64,000 nucleotides of DNA from Phycomyces blakesleeanus NRRL 1555(-) (GCF_001638985.1 NW_017265135.1:3309545-3373544), one strand, 5' to 3'. Counted from the stretch's first letter, positions 23,522-36,600 are shown. The notes: generated from the letters alone by a model not told the origin. Translations and numbers: made by a program.

Positions 23522-24554
23522 ATGAATTCAAGATTCTTCAATCTCAGTACTCTACCGAGATCCAACCTTTATAAATCAAGAGCATTGGGATTCCGTTCAA
23601 CATTGCACTTGTCGGCATTAACAATCAAATCATTACGATCTACATTATTCTCTACTCAGGCACCCATAAAACCCATCACACCTGCCCTGAGAAAATATCA
23701 GCAAGAATGTATTGATTCGTGTCTTCAGAAACTTTCAGAAGGAGTACGCAGACAAGTTGTCTCATTACCAGTTGGTTAGTACAATCATAAAAGGTCTGCA
23801 ATCAAATTATTAATAAATATTCTAATACAAGGCAGTGGAAAGACGGTAACTTATTATAACATGACTATACTGACAAACAAGTCGTATCCACATATGATCG
23901 CATTTCTGTGTTGATATAGTACTAATACAGTATTGCTTTGGGTTTACATGTACTTATTAGGTAGTGATGGCAAATCTTATCCCAAAACTACCTGCTCCTA
24001 CTCCAATTGCCACAAAGACTCTTATTCTTGCTCATCGTGTAGAGCTTTTGGAACAAGCCAGATCACAAATCCAACGTTTTAACCCTACCTTGGTAAGATG
24101 TTTAATTTGTGAGTCTAGTATCTAACAAGGCATATGATATAGAGTGTAGCAATTGAACAAGGCAAAAGAAAACCAGATATCGAAAACGCAGATGTGATTG
24201 TTGCTTCTGTACAAACACTCGGGAAAGGAAATTTGACAAGACTGGAAAGATATGATCCAGCTATGTTCAAAGCCATCATTATTGATGAGGTAAGCAATCG
24301 CTCTTTTCTTAGAATATAAGGCGATCATCTAGAAAGATTCATAGGCTCAATATAATTGAATAAAGGCCCACCATGCCTCTGCTTCGACCTATGTCAAAAT
24401 TATGGACCATTTTGGCGCTACACAAGAAGACTCTCAGATATTCGTATGGGGATGCTCTGCCACAGTTAGAAGACATGATGGAATTAGCTTATCAAGCTCA
24501 TTCGACGAAATAACTTTTCATATGGATTTATTGCACATGGTAGAAATGAAATGG

Positions 24555-24593
<39 letters not shown>

Positions 24594-25952
24594 TCTTGCT
24601 ACATACGCTCATATTCTGTACAGGTTATCACCTATGAGAGTGACTACTGTAGAGACTAGCGTTGATCTCACCAAAGTAGCAACCCGGTATGATGACTTTA
24701 GTCCAGCAGAATTATCCAAAGCTGTCAACACTGCAGCGCGCAATGAAACAATTATTAAGAGCTGGCAAAAGTATGCACAGCAAGACCGTCTAGCCACGAT
24801 TGTATTTGCTGTAGATATTGCACATACTGTGGATATGTGTAATCTCTTCCGGAAAAATGGAATCGATGCAGAATATATTACAAGCAAATCTTCTTCTATT
24901 GAGCGACAGGATATTATAGCGAGATTCAAGAATGGAGACTTTCCTATCCTTGTCAATTGTGGCATTCTTACAGAAGGAACTGATATCCCACGTATTGATT
25001 GTGTTTTGATGACTAGACCCACAAGATCTAGTGGACTATTTCAGCAAATGTTTGGTCGCGGAATGCGCCTCTATCCGAACAAGAAGGACTGTCTAGTAGT
25101 TGATTTTGTGGACAGCTTTGATAGGATTGGAAAGAACGGACTGGTTACAATACCTACTTTGCTTGGCTTAGACAGGAATGAATTGATAGAATGCGAGGAT
25201 ATTCTGAGTATCGAAAGACGGGCAATAAAAGCAGAAGAAGCCCGGTCATTGGAAACAGAGGAAGAGAGTAAGATAAACCGGCAAGTCATTCTGTTTAAAT
25301 TTTTAATAATTATGTTATTAAACTAGATCTTCAGGAAGGGTTTGATTCCGGAATTATGACATCTGCTGTGAGCTTAAAAGTGACTGAATATGACAGTCTT
25401 TTTGAGATTGTATCCGACTGTTCTGGTGGACACGAACTTAGATCTGCATCTAGATATACATGGGTTGCTGTGGGCGATAACACCTGTGCTTTATCTGTTA
25501 TTGGCGTAGGTACCATATTTGTCAGGCGTGATTCTGATGGCATCTGGCACGGAAGTTTCTCTCACGAAATAACGAACAAAAATGGGACCAGATTGCGTGC
25601 ACATCCCAGAGATATATCTCTTTCTGCTGATTCACGATTTTCTGCTATTCGTGCTGCAGATACATGGATTCATAAAAAGCTTCAAAAGGAGGGCCAATCG
25701 CATCTTCTTACAACTATTCAACGCAATGCACGGTATCGTAACGATCCTGCCACCAAGGCACAGCTTGATATCCTTAAGAAATCCAAGATTGTTCCAAAAG
25801 ATCCTATTAGTAAAGGACAGGCTATGGATTTAATTTCACGTATGAAGCTAGGTCTTTTGCAGTGTTGGAAGAAAGCTGCTCTTGAGAAAGCAAAAAAGAA
25901 AGCCCAGATCGTTGAAACTAATAAACTTGCTGCGTTGAGACGAGTAAAGTAA
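23522..25952 (+). CDS. IRC3: Mitochondrial DEAD/DEAH-type helicase, Irc3-like
   Basis: Seven exons (23522-23774, 23832-23845, 23961-24092, 24143-24289, 24366-24553, 24624-25267, 25327-25952) give 667 residues. Irc3 is a superfamily 2 double-strand DNA translocase that maintains mitochondrial DNA. The N-terminus is rich in Arg, Ser and Leu with no acidic residue in the first 50, as in mitochondrial presequences. Motifs: LRKYQQECID, Walker A GSGKT built from exons 1-3, LILAHRVELLEQ, IIIDEAHHAS (motif II, split by intron 4), GCSAT (motif III), FAVDIAHT, VNCGILTEGTDIPRID (motif V) and QMFGRGMRLYPNKKD (motif VI). The tail is Lys-rich. Exon 2 is a micro-exon of 14 nt. The acceptor of the last intron has a near alternative a few bases downstream. 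An (AT)n run fills much of intron 5. Confidence 0.9.
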
Positions 25953-26475
25953 TTTATTATAAGCTGAGAAAACATGATGTAAATATAAAATATAATTTAG
26001 TTATAAAACATACTTAACCGGAACTTTTATATATATATATATATTGAATGTATAGTTAAATGCCTTTTAACTACAATATTTCTGGTTGAATCTTGAATGA
26101 TTCCTTCTTCCTTACTTTATTTCACAGAAATTTATAATTAATTTGCGATGTTTCTACGAAGATAGCCAAGGTCATGTTGTTGGTAAGTATGTAAATTATG
26201 ATAGAAACAAAGTATGATTGCCGTAAATTTTTTTTGTAAAATGTTTGGACATTTAAGATATGTTTTAAAGCAGAAAATATACCTCTGAGAACACCCCTAT
26301 ACACGCAATTTTCTTCCTGTAGTACAAGTTTTCTTTAGAAGAAACGCAAGATCATCGAGGGACGGTATCAACAGATATTGATAATTGTATGTAATAAAAG
26401 AAGAATATCTTGATAAGTAAAAGAGTAATAATTTTTAGGATGCGCTGTATTTTAATAAAGGTTTTTGTTGGTGAG

Positions 26476-26784
26476 ATGGCAAAAAAACTATTTGCCAACA
26501 TATCAGAAATATGTTGAGAGGCTAAAGAACGCTATGAAATCGCCAGCTATATAAGGAAGCCTGTGGGTTCTAAGGATGCAGACACCCAAGTCAGACTCTT
26601 ACAAAACAAGGTGTAGAAGCTGAAGGAGAGATCGTCTACAAGCATAGTGTTTGTCTCAGCGAGCTCCAAGGCCTCCTAATTGTTTTGTGAAAGAGATACT
26701 GCCAAGGATTCAAAGATTTTGAAAAAAATGGTAGACGTTAAAGGAAATACGCAATGTGAATCAAAATTAAATAATAATAAATAA
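26476..26784 (+). pseudogene. Decayed reading frame of unknown origin
   Basis: One frame runs from the ATG at 26476 to a TAA at 26784 with just three internal stops (TGA, TAG, TAA). The base composition is clearly less AT-rich than its surroundings. Pieces read like ordinary protein: EAKERYEIASYIRKPVGSKD, QVRLLQNKV, TAKDSKILKKMVDVKGN, with a coiled-coil flavour. No family was recognised. It could be an old gene fragment or transposon remnant. Confidence 0.35.
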
Positions 26785-27044
26785 AGAAAAAATGCCCTAA
26801 CAACTTTACAGACTTGTTCGTATATGTTATGGCAGAAAAGCAATATATATATATATCATTAAAGAATCGCCGGAAGTTACATTCCCAAAAATACTTAATA
26901 AAATTTGGTCATTTTACCACCTGCTCCATGGCTTCCGATATACATTTGAAAAAAATATTGGCTTTGCATTCGAACTTTTTTCTTTAATTTGACTTTAAAT
27001 CAAATGGTAGGGACACGATGCGTGTGTCTTTGCGCTTACGGTTG

Positions 27045-27533
27045 GCCCAAACATATCATATATCTCTAAATCGTTTTGTATCAATTATGTAAACCAATTG
27101 GTTAAGGCATGACCTTAGGAAGAGCATAATTGTTTCAACTAACACAGCAATTGATTGAAAATCATAAGGATTGTAACAACCAACCACAAAAATATTGACC
27201 TATTTTCATTTCTTTCTCTTATTCATTATTAATTATTCAAAGAAGCATAATTTACCACAACGTCTTTGTAATAGCTTAGCAATATATTACTGATTATCTT
27301 ATTATTATTTTCTATTAATTATTGGAATATCTATATAAGCATCAAAAGAAGAAAGCAATAAAGACTATCTTTACACAGCACTTTTATTTTATTTTTTATC
27401 TTTCTTGAGAGCACAAGCTTCTAATTTCCAATGTTTGGCCCAAGTATTTGTTATAGGAGATCGATATATATATTCTCCTTTTCTGTTAACCGTTTGGACC
27501 ACTTCTTTACATAAACCAACACATCCCGTCTCA
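27045..27533 (+). mobile_element. Solo diverged end of the large palindromic element family
   Basis: This stretch aligns along its full length with the outer end of the right arm of the 18-kb element (49061-49549). Both are 489 bp long, share blocks such as TATCAATTATGTAAAC, TTGTAACAA-CAACCACA, TATTAATTAT-CAAAGAAGCATA and TTTTATCTTTCTTGA, and end in CCCGTCTCA. It is clearly more diverged than the two arms are from each other. Similarity may extend to about 27,018. No partner arm was seen nearby, so it is a truncated older copy. Confidence 0.75.
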
Positions 27534-29996
27534 ATAGTATACAGCGATGATCACAAAAACGCCAAGAAATTATGCCTACTACAAAGCTGATAATCTTGGA
27601 AATATTTAACTCAATTGTTTTTATATTATAAATAAAAATCAAGCATCTAATAAAATACTTTTAGAAAAAAAATGAGTGCATTTACTAGTGAAGAATACTA
27701 TTAAATAGTAAAATAGTTCTGTCAAATTGTAGTTGAAATTTGACCCTTTATTTTTTTGACTGTTTTAGGGCCAACACAACTTAAGTCGATTTATTAAAGA
27801 AAAAATAGAAAATGGAACTGATGGATATGCTCTTAGACATTTAAACTTACTATAACTTTTCCGGTAGAAGAAATAAATCAAATTAAAGTCGGCTACAATG
27901 AGCCAATTAATATAAGCTGGGAAGCTTTAATATTAAATAATACTAAGCCGATTTATAAGGGAAAGTTTATAGAAGAAGAAAACAAAGAAATAAAAAGTGG
28001 AAGTACAAATTCAACTAAAACTCTGTGATTGTTTTTTTTTGTTCTTATTTTATATCAACAAGTGATAAAAATTCACTGCATGACTTTCAGTAATACAATG
28101 GGCCAAGTGTTTTTATTAAATGTAAGTTTTTCTAGTAACAGAAAAAAAAAGGCTGCAAGTAATACGTGTATGGTATGATCCTAAATAAGTTTCTTCAAAA
28201 TCAATACTAATAACTATGCAAAAGGTTAGAAGCTGTAAAGAAAATAGGTATACTAAAATAAAGATGACTTATTTGATTTTAATGATTTGATTTACTCATT
28301 ATTCTCTACCTACGTTAGACTGGGGTATTATTATAAAAGCAAATCTATCCAATAAATTTGCAGACAGGGTAGTGATGAAATAGAATAGAAAGCATGAGAA
28401 CATAATTACGCCCAAGAATAAAAACAATCCTGCAAAAATGCAGCTATACTTCTTTTAGTGTATTATGGTTGAGATAGTTGAAACATATGTATACTATGTC
28501 ACTATATTTATTAGTTTTTTATGCTCACATACACACTCACCCATAAATATACATTGTCTTTCACTAAAAGAGAAGTCATAAATTGTAGGCGGCTTATCAA
28601 AGACTTTATGCATCATATGCTTCATATGTAATAAAAAAAAGCCAAGTTTCCTGCTCCTAAAGTTACACCGCATATCATCAAATGCATGACCCATAATAAG
28701 CCCTATATAATCCCCATTTGAAGTCTAAAGATAATTATAAATGTCTAAGTGAAAGGAAAATATAAAAACCAAATAGTTAGTGCATACTTTCAACATCAAA
28801 TAAGTAGTGGTAGTTCTAGCCATATTAAAAAGAAAAGATATAGTAAGTCTACCAAGTATTTAAGAGTATATTTAATATGTATGTCACTCATACTAAAAGT
28901 AGTAAGTACAGAAAATAAAACAAAAGAAAGCATGACAATTATATGCATATCCGCATAATCAGCAAGAAATTTGATTGGAAAAAAAACAAATACAAGGGTA
29001 TTTACGTTTCTACCACTACTCAGCCCACATTCCCTTGCCATTTTCTATAAATTCACTCTTTTTTTTCTGTTTTCATTTTTCTTTCTTTCTCTCTCTTTTT
29101 TCACTTTTTACACGGTAAGCTTGAAACTCTGCTCTCAAAGGTAAGTTACATCTTTATATACCCTTTAATATAGCTGTCTATATATTGGGTATTTTCTATA
29201 AACTATTACAGCAACGTAAGTACTTTACACCTCAAAGAATTTTTACACGTTTTATATTCTTCACCCATTAAAACTTGTTATATTTTTGACACCAAAAATC
29301 TTCTCTGTGCCTTTATACTTTACACTTAGCTTCCAGAAACAGCTTTAGTAAAAAAAAATTGAAGACCACCAGAAAAATCCGATATTCTTTAATTTTATAT
29401 ATTATTATTCCATCTACAATACGAGTATAAGGCATATAAAGGGCGCAAGTTTCTGGTACCAGTATTAATCCGTTCTCAAAAGAACTAGCAGCACATATAT
29501 AGTAGCCAGTATTATAACACGTAGGCAAAACACAATATGGGTACAATATACCTACCGCCCAAACGATAACCTCAATACTAGTATTATTATTGAAATACCA
29601 AAAGCTATGCTTACCTTGCAGCCAAATTTTAACCACTATAAACTTAATTTCAAAGTAACTCACTCGTAAAAAAAAATAGTAAAGGGTAAATACATGCAAA
29701 AAATATAATAGCAGAATAAAATATTAATATGAGAGATACTGACCCCGCCAATTTATTAGAAAAAATGTTATCGCTCTAATACATGTATAGTAATTCAAAC
29801 AGCATATCCGTACAGTTAAGTATGACAATACACCAAAGACACTACGGATATTTATTGTAAGACATATGGGTAAGTGAAGAGTGAGAATTAGCTATGGTTA
29901 TAATAGCAACAGTTTTTATTTCTACGCTAGAAATATCTGATATGAGTATAGCTATACAAACAGCAAGTCTTAGTATATGATTACCACAGCTACCGC

Positions 29997-30560
29997 AGCT
30001 ACGACTATTAAGATGATACAACGACTACGACGACTACGCCCATTACGCCCACTACGAACATTACGAACATTACGAACCTTTCGCCTATTACGATTATTAC
30101 GACGATACGACTATTACGACGATTGAGACGATTGAGACCATTACTTTTTGTATTGCTTATTAGATGTAGAATTTTAAGACGATTACGACGATTACGACGA
30201 TTACGACTACTACGACCACTACGACCACTACAATTAGTATGGCGTGTGAGACGATTGAGATCATTACTTTTTTGTATTGTTTATTAGATGTAAATTTTTA
30301 AGACGATTACAACGATTATGACTACTACGACTATTACGACTACTACAACTAGTACGACGATCTATACGATTGAGATCATTAATTTTCTGTATTATTTATT
30401 AGATGTAGAATTTCAAGACGATTACAACGATTTTGGCGATACGACTATTACTATTATTACGACCACTACGACGATCAAAACGCTTACAACGATTCAGACG
30501 ATTCCGACCATTAAGACGAGTATGAAGATAACGGTACGAAACGAATACAAGACGATGTGG
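29997..30560. repeat. Compound TACGAC-rich satellite with a higher-order period of about 120 bp
   Basis: A tract built from GACTAC, TACGAC and GATTACGAC triplet-pair motifs. Embedded in it are three copies of a longer segment (GAGATCATTAC, then a T-run, then TTATTAGATGTAGAATTT and AAGACGATTACAACG), at roughly 30,124, 30,246 and 30,366. One frame (30318-30602) reads Thr/Ile-rich and is most likely a by-product of the repeat. Confidence 0.8.
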
Positions 30561-31573
30561 ATAAGGTTTGGAATATTGATGGTCAACGGTATCGGTAAAT
30601 AAAGACTCAGTTCTGGACATGACTATATTAACATCACCCTTTTTATTTATGCACGAGAAATCTCTTATATACATATAGCTATCCAAATACCAATTCTAGC
30701 TGTAGTATTAAGCGAAATTGTTTTTCTGAAGAATAAAGTATACTTACATTTGCATCTATTATGTAAATATTGGGAGTCAAAGAAAAGAAAAAACTATCAT
30801 GAATGTGAAAAATATGCTGTTAAATAGTAATTACTTCCGGAAGCCTTCATTAACTATTGAAAATAAAAGCACTGTCCTGAAAATACCTTTTCTTTGCATT
30901 TTTCTGTACCATATATTGTTCAATATTAAGAACTACACACAATTGTCAGTGTCATACAAAAAATTTAGATGTTCCCTTTCGAATAATCAGAATCTTGTTA
31001 TATTTTTAAGAAATCAGCTATATATCTTCTCTTTATATGTACAATAATCAGGATCATTAACCTAATAGTTTTTAAGCGCTTGTGCATTCTAGTTTTTGTA
31101 ACACTGTTACGGAAATACAATTTATTTATAAAATAATAAAACCCAACTACAGAGATGTTAATTGATGATAAGATATAATGATTGAAAAACTATACGAAAA
31201 GTGTATTCGTTGGTATATGAAAGCTATAGTATAACTGTTTGGATACGAAAGAGGGAAAGACAAATTGTAAATAGTAAAGAATGGGTAATTTATGAAAGGG
31301 GTTCGTAACATCAATTTAGAATGTGTAACCAAAAGTTGCAACAGACAGATATCATTGTATCGGTGAGATACATTTCAACATTAAAGAGTCTTGTCTTTTT
31401 TATCATACATGGCTGGTAAAAGGATGTATGGATAAAAAATGTATGTTACTTCGTATGGTTAAAAGAGTGATATTTTATAGTCAATGTTCTGAAAAAGTAT
31501 CTACAAGCAAATAACAAAGGCTGTATCTACGCTCATGTGCTGTGCGCCTGAGCCAGATAGTGGTTTATGATGT

Positions 31574-34198
31574 TGAGACGGGCAGTATTGAATTATATGA
31601 TGAAGTGACCGAAACGGTTTTCTTTTAAAAAAAAGAGATTATATATCGGTTTTTCTTACCAGCTCCTTAGCCCAAATATTGGAAACTGGCAGCTTGTTCT
31701 TTCAAGAAAGATAAAAAAGAAAATAAAAGTGCTGTCAAAAGATGGTTTTTATTGCTTTCATCTTTCGGTGCTTATATGGATATTATGATAATTAATAAAG
31801 AAAAACAAGATAATCAGTAAGATATTGCTAAGTTATTACGAAGATGCTGGGGTAAACTATGCTTCTTTGGATAATTAATAATAAATAAGAGAGAAGTAGA
31901 AATAGCTAAATATTTCTGTGGTTGATTGTTACAATTCTTGTGCCTTTCAATTGATTTATTTACCAGCTATAAGAATTATGTTCTACTTTAGGCCACGACT
32001 TGAGCAATTTGTTTACATAATTGATACAAAGAAAGATTTAGAAAGATAGGATATGTTTGGGTCATATGGAAGTTCAAAGACACGCAATGAGCTAATGAAA
32101 ATGAGATATCTTTTATTTATCGAAGCTCTCAATGAAGATAAAGATAGCAAATAGATCTACCAAGAAGATAATGCTCTCTGCCATGGTTTTATAGTAATAG
32201 TAAGGCGGCCAAGTAACCCAGATTTTAACTCTATAGAGATCTCATAAAAATATTCCACCAAAAGAGTGAAAAAGAAAAAAGAGTTTAATCTTCAAAAAAC
32301 TTTTAAGGGGGTGGTGGTAATTACCTATACGGAATAAAGCAACACTCGGGTTGGTGTTTGTAATAGTAAGTGTATGTTAATGCCTGACTGCGTGACAATA
32401 CCTGATTGCGTGACAATGCCTAATTGAATGACAATGCTTAATTGCATATATGAGATGAAGAGAGTTAATGGAGGATCATCAAACTATTGATTTTTTTTAA
32501 AAGAAAAACTATACCTTTGGAGTTATATGTTTTCATGGATGAGTTGTCAAGTGTAATAAGATCGGCTAAGCCAAGATAGCTAAAGAAGTTGTATTATTGA
32601 TATATTAGAACTTAATAAGTATAATGACCATTGTTGCTACGAGTCTATATATACATATACATACCTTGGTTGTAAGAAAAAATAAAAATAAAATTCTAAC
32701 AGATCTCAGTACTGAATATTGTATTACAATATTCATTTATCTGTTTTTCAAGTGTATCCGATTTATCCCAAAAAGTAAAAAAACAAAGATTTTTTTGTCA
32801 AGACCTGCGCTTGAAGGCCGATCCACTCAAGTTTACACCCAAGCTTCTCAACAACCCTCATTCCTGCCTACTCGGCATGGCATCAAATTTACCATGACGG
32901 CAAAGTATCGGTGAAATGCTTTAATGCCAAACTGCTCGGGACAGGTGTCTGAGACACCCAAGTGAACAGCATAGCATTTACTTAGGCACCTTAACTTTGC
33001 TTCGGGTTCGTCCCTCATGTCCAGTTCTGTTTACCAGAGCGTGGGTTACAAGTATCAAAGTCTAAGCAATGAGGGACTTGAAAAGCACAGGGATCATTTC
33101 AACAGGAAGCAGTAAAATACAGGCGATTGTACTGGGTAATCTGTCGATTCTGCTGGGAATCTACCTGTATTACCTCACGTCCAGGTGCTCAACGAATTTA
33201 AAAAACTCTACGCATCCAGGTGATACACCCTTATACTTGCACCTTTCTGTGACAATCTTGACATGCCCCAAAGGACAAAATCTGGAGAGCCAATATCCAA
33301 CGTCCTAAGAAAATAGCATGAAGCTACCTCTGCGTTCCTCAGTCTTCTCCATGTTATGTGCCGCACAACACAGAAAAAACTGACGTGGATTTCATCCGGC
33401 TTTCGCCTTCATATGAGTGGCTCAGGAAGGTCTTTAACGTCCAGTATGCTCTACACTAAGAGCTACTTTCCCTTACGGTACTTGTGTTCAGTTGGTTTTT
33501 TATAAGTATATTTAGCCTTCGATGAAACTTTTCACCAGGATTAGGGAGTTTGTAAAACAACCCGACTCATCGGAAGCTACTTAACACAAAGACAAGAACT
33601 CAAGACAAGGTGAGGGGATTGCACCCTCCAATAACCTTTTCCAGGGAGTGAAGGCTACTGACTTGTTGGTATGCCTGGAAAAGCAGTTCACTAGTTCACA
33701 ATCCAGAGCAGTCAAAAGACTACTCCGGTTCAAACATTGGAGCTTCTCCATCTCAAACAATAAAGTCCAAGACGGAATCCCTTTTGGTTTCTTTTCCACT
33801 GCAGTAAATGCAGGTAGAATCGCTCAAAGTACGGACCAATTTTAGGCCATGGTACCTTGAGCGAACTCAATGACTAGACGCCAAAGAGTGCAGTGCGTTC
33901 AATAAAAAAACCAGGATCTCATATTAAGACAAGCCTTATAAATAAGGCGTCTACAATGAGCGAGTTGGAAAAGAGCCCGGAGACTCACTGTTAAAGACCA
34001 TGATATACACATTTTGCATGAAAATGTTTACGTATATTCCTTTTGATATATCGTGACCGATAGAATACGAGGTACTCAGTGACCACTCCAAGAGTAGAGA
34101 TATAAATAAAAATCGAGTATAAGGTTAATATACTTGTCATGTTAAAGTATGTGTGTGTGTGTACGCATTTACTTACCTAACCGATAATCGCAAAAAGA
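31574..34198. other. Outer left arm: no gene; contains a GC-richer segment
   Basis: The outer 1.2 kb is AT-rich without a gene. About 32,780-33,960 is visibly richer in G and C than the rest of the element. It has several short open frames on both strands, the longest 79 codons at 33069-33308, none with a recognised motif. It could be a captured host fragment, a decayed gene or a structured non-coding segment. The same sequence is present in the right arm. Confidence 0.6.
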
Positions 34199-34369
34199 TT
34201 AAAAAGTACTGGTGCTCAAAAGCAAAACGGAACTGGAAACTGAACATTGGGCAAAGTGATAATAAAAAAGAAAACACAGAATCAAAGTTAGTGTATCGAT
34301 CTATGAAAGTGTATGTATTCGCGTTTACTTACCTCGCAGATAAACTGCGAATGGTTTAACCAGTACTAC

Positions 34370-34718
34370 TGTTCCTTGCACATGAAATCGTCCTTGTGTC
34401 CTTGTACATGAAATCGACCTTGTGTCCTGGTACATGAAATCGACCTTGTGTCCTTGAACATGAAATCCCCCTTGTGTCCTGGTACATGAAATCGACCTTG
34501 TGTCCTTGAACATGAAATCCCCCTTGTGTCCTGGTACATGAAATCGACCTTGTGTCCTTGAACATGAAATCGACCTTGTGTCCTTGAACATGAAATCGTC
34601 CTTGTGTCCTGGTACATGAAATCGACCTTGTGTCCTTGAACATGAAATCGTCCTTGTGTCCTTGTACATGAAATCGTTTGGGAATCCTTGTACATGAAAT
34701 CCCGTTTGTGTTCTTCTG
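34370..34718. repeat. 26-bp tandem array, left arm
   Basis: About 12 copies of a 26-bp unit (CTTGTGTCCTGGTACATGAA plus six bases), directly next to the 54-bp array. Related to half of the 54-bp unit but one base shorter. Confidence 0.88.
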
Positions 34719-34721
34719 CAA

Positions 34722-36600
34722 GAAATCTCCCTGGTGTTCCTAGTACATGGAATCGCCCAAGTGTTCCTTGCGCAGGAAAACACCCTGGTGTTCCTTGTAC
34801 ATGGAATCGCCCAAGTGTTCCTTGCGCAGGAAATCGTCCTGGTGTTCCTTGTACATGGAATCGCCCAAGTGTTCCTTGCGCAGGAAAACACCCTGGTGTT
34901 CCTAGTACATGGAATCGCCCAAGTGTTCCTTGCGCAGGAAAACACCCTGGTGTTCCTTGTACATGGAATCGCCCAAGTGTTCCTTGCGCAGGAAATCTCC
35001 CTGGTGTTCCTAGTACATGGAATCGCCCAAGTGTTCCTTGCGCAGGAAAACACCCTGGTGTTCCTAGTACATGTAATCGCCCAAGTGTTCCTTGCACAGG
35101 AAATCGCCCTGGTGTTCCTTGTACATGGAATCGCCCAAGTGTTCCTTGCGCAGGAAATCGCCCTGGTGTTCCTTGTACATGGAATCGCCCAAGTGTTCCT
35201 TGCGCAGGAAATCTCCCTGGTGTTCCTAGTACATGGAATCGCCCAAGTGTTCCTTGCGCAGGAAATCGCCCTGGTGTTCCTTGTACATGGAATCGCCCAA
35301 GTGTTCCTTGCGCAGGAAAACACCCTGGTGTTCCTTGTACATGGAATCGCCCAAGTGTTCCTTGCGCAGGAAATCTCCCTGGTGTTCCTAGTACATGGAA
35401 TCGCCCAAGTGTTCCTTGCGCAGGAAAACACCCTGGTGTTCCTAGTACATGTAATCGCCCAAGTGTTCCTTGCGCAGGAAAACACCCTGGTGTTCCTAGT
35501 ACATGGAATCGCCCAAGTGTTCCTTGCGCAGGAAAACACCTTGGTGTTCCTAGTACATGGAATCGCCCAAGTGTTCCTTGCGCAGGAAATCTCCCTGGTG
35601 TTCCTAGTACATGGAATCGCCCAAGTGTTCCTTGCGCAGGAAAACTCCCTGGTGTTCCTAGTACATGGAATCGCCCAAGTGTTCCTTGCGCAGGAAAACA
35701 CCCTGGTGTTCCTTGTACATGGAATCGCCCAAGTGTTCCTTGCGCAGGAAAACACCCTGGTGTTCCTAGTACATGGAATCGCCCAAGTGTTCCTTGCACA
35801 GGAAAACACCTTGGTGTTCCTAGTACATGTAATCGCCCAAGTGTTCCTTGCGCAGGAAATCGCCCTGGTGTTCCTTGTACATGGAATCGCCCAAGTGTTC
35901 CTTGCGCAGGAAATCTCCCTGGTGTTCCTAGTACATGGAATCGCCCAAGTGTTCCTTGCGCAGGAAAACACCCTGGTGTTCCTTGTACATGGAATCGCCC
36001 AAGTGTTCCTTGCGCAGGAAATCTCCCTGGTGTTCCTAGTACATGGAATCGCCCAAGTGTTCCTTGCGCAGGAAAACACCCTGGTGTTCCTAGTACATGT
36101 AATCGCCCAAGTGTTCCTTGCGCAGGAAAACACCCTGGTGTTCCTTGTACATGGAATCGCCCAAGTGTTCCTTGCGCAGGAAAACACCTTGGTGTTCCTA
36201 GTACATGGAATCGCCCAAGTGTTCCTTGCGCAGGAAATCTCCCTGGTGTTCCTAGTACATGGAATCGCCCAAGTGTTCCTTGCGCAGGAAAACTCCCTGG
36301 TGTTCCTAGTACATGGAATCGCCCAAGTGTTCCTTGCGCAGGAAAACACCTTGGTGTTCCTAGTACATGGAATCGCCCAAGTGTTCCTTGCGCAGGAAAT
36401 CTCCCTGGTGTTCCTTGTACATGGAATCGCCCAAGTGTTCCTTGCGCAGGAAATCTCCCTGGTGTTCCTTGTACATGGAATCGCCCAAGTGTTCCTTGCG
36501 CAGGAAAACACCCTGGTGTTCCTTGTACATGGAATCGCCCAAGTGTTCCTTGCGCAGGAAAACACCCTGGTGTTTCTTGTACAGGGAATCGCCCTGGTGT
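34722..36600. repeat. 54-bp tandem array, left arm
   Basis: About 34 copies of a 54-bp unit made of two related 27-bp halves, recognisable by AATCGCCCAAGTGTTCCTTG and GGAAAACACCCTGGTGTTCC. Copies differ mainly at three variable spots (AACACC/ATCTCC/ATCGCC; CTAG/CTTG; GGAA/GTAA), so the order of variants forms a fingerprint that is almost the same in the right arm. Confidence 0.93.

Larger units (their letters stand above)
25953..31573. other. Gene-poor region with relics of mobile DNA
   Basis: About 5.6 kb without an intact gene. Listed separately are a broken reading frame (26476-26784), a diverged end of the large palindromic element (27045-27533) and a compound satellite (29997-30560). 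Between these, 27.8-28.03 kb reads openly for about 55 codons without a start or known motif. The CT-rich tract at 29,060-29,110 followed by two GTAAG sites looks like a promoter and leader of a lost gene. The rest is simple AT-rich DNA. Confidence 0.55.

Noticed and set aside
34722..36600. CRISPR-like array
   Set aside because: Units are contiguous 54-bp tandem copies with no unique spacers, in a fungal genome; this is a minisatellite.
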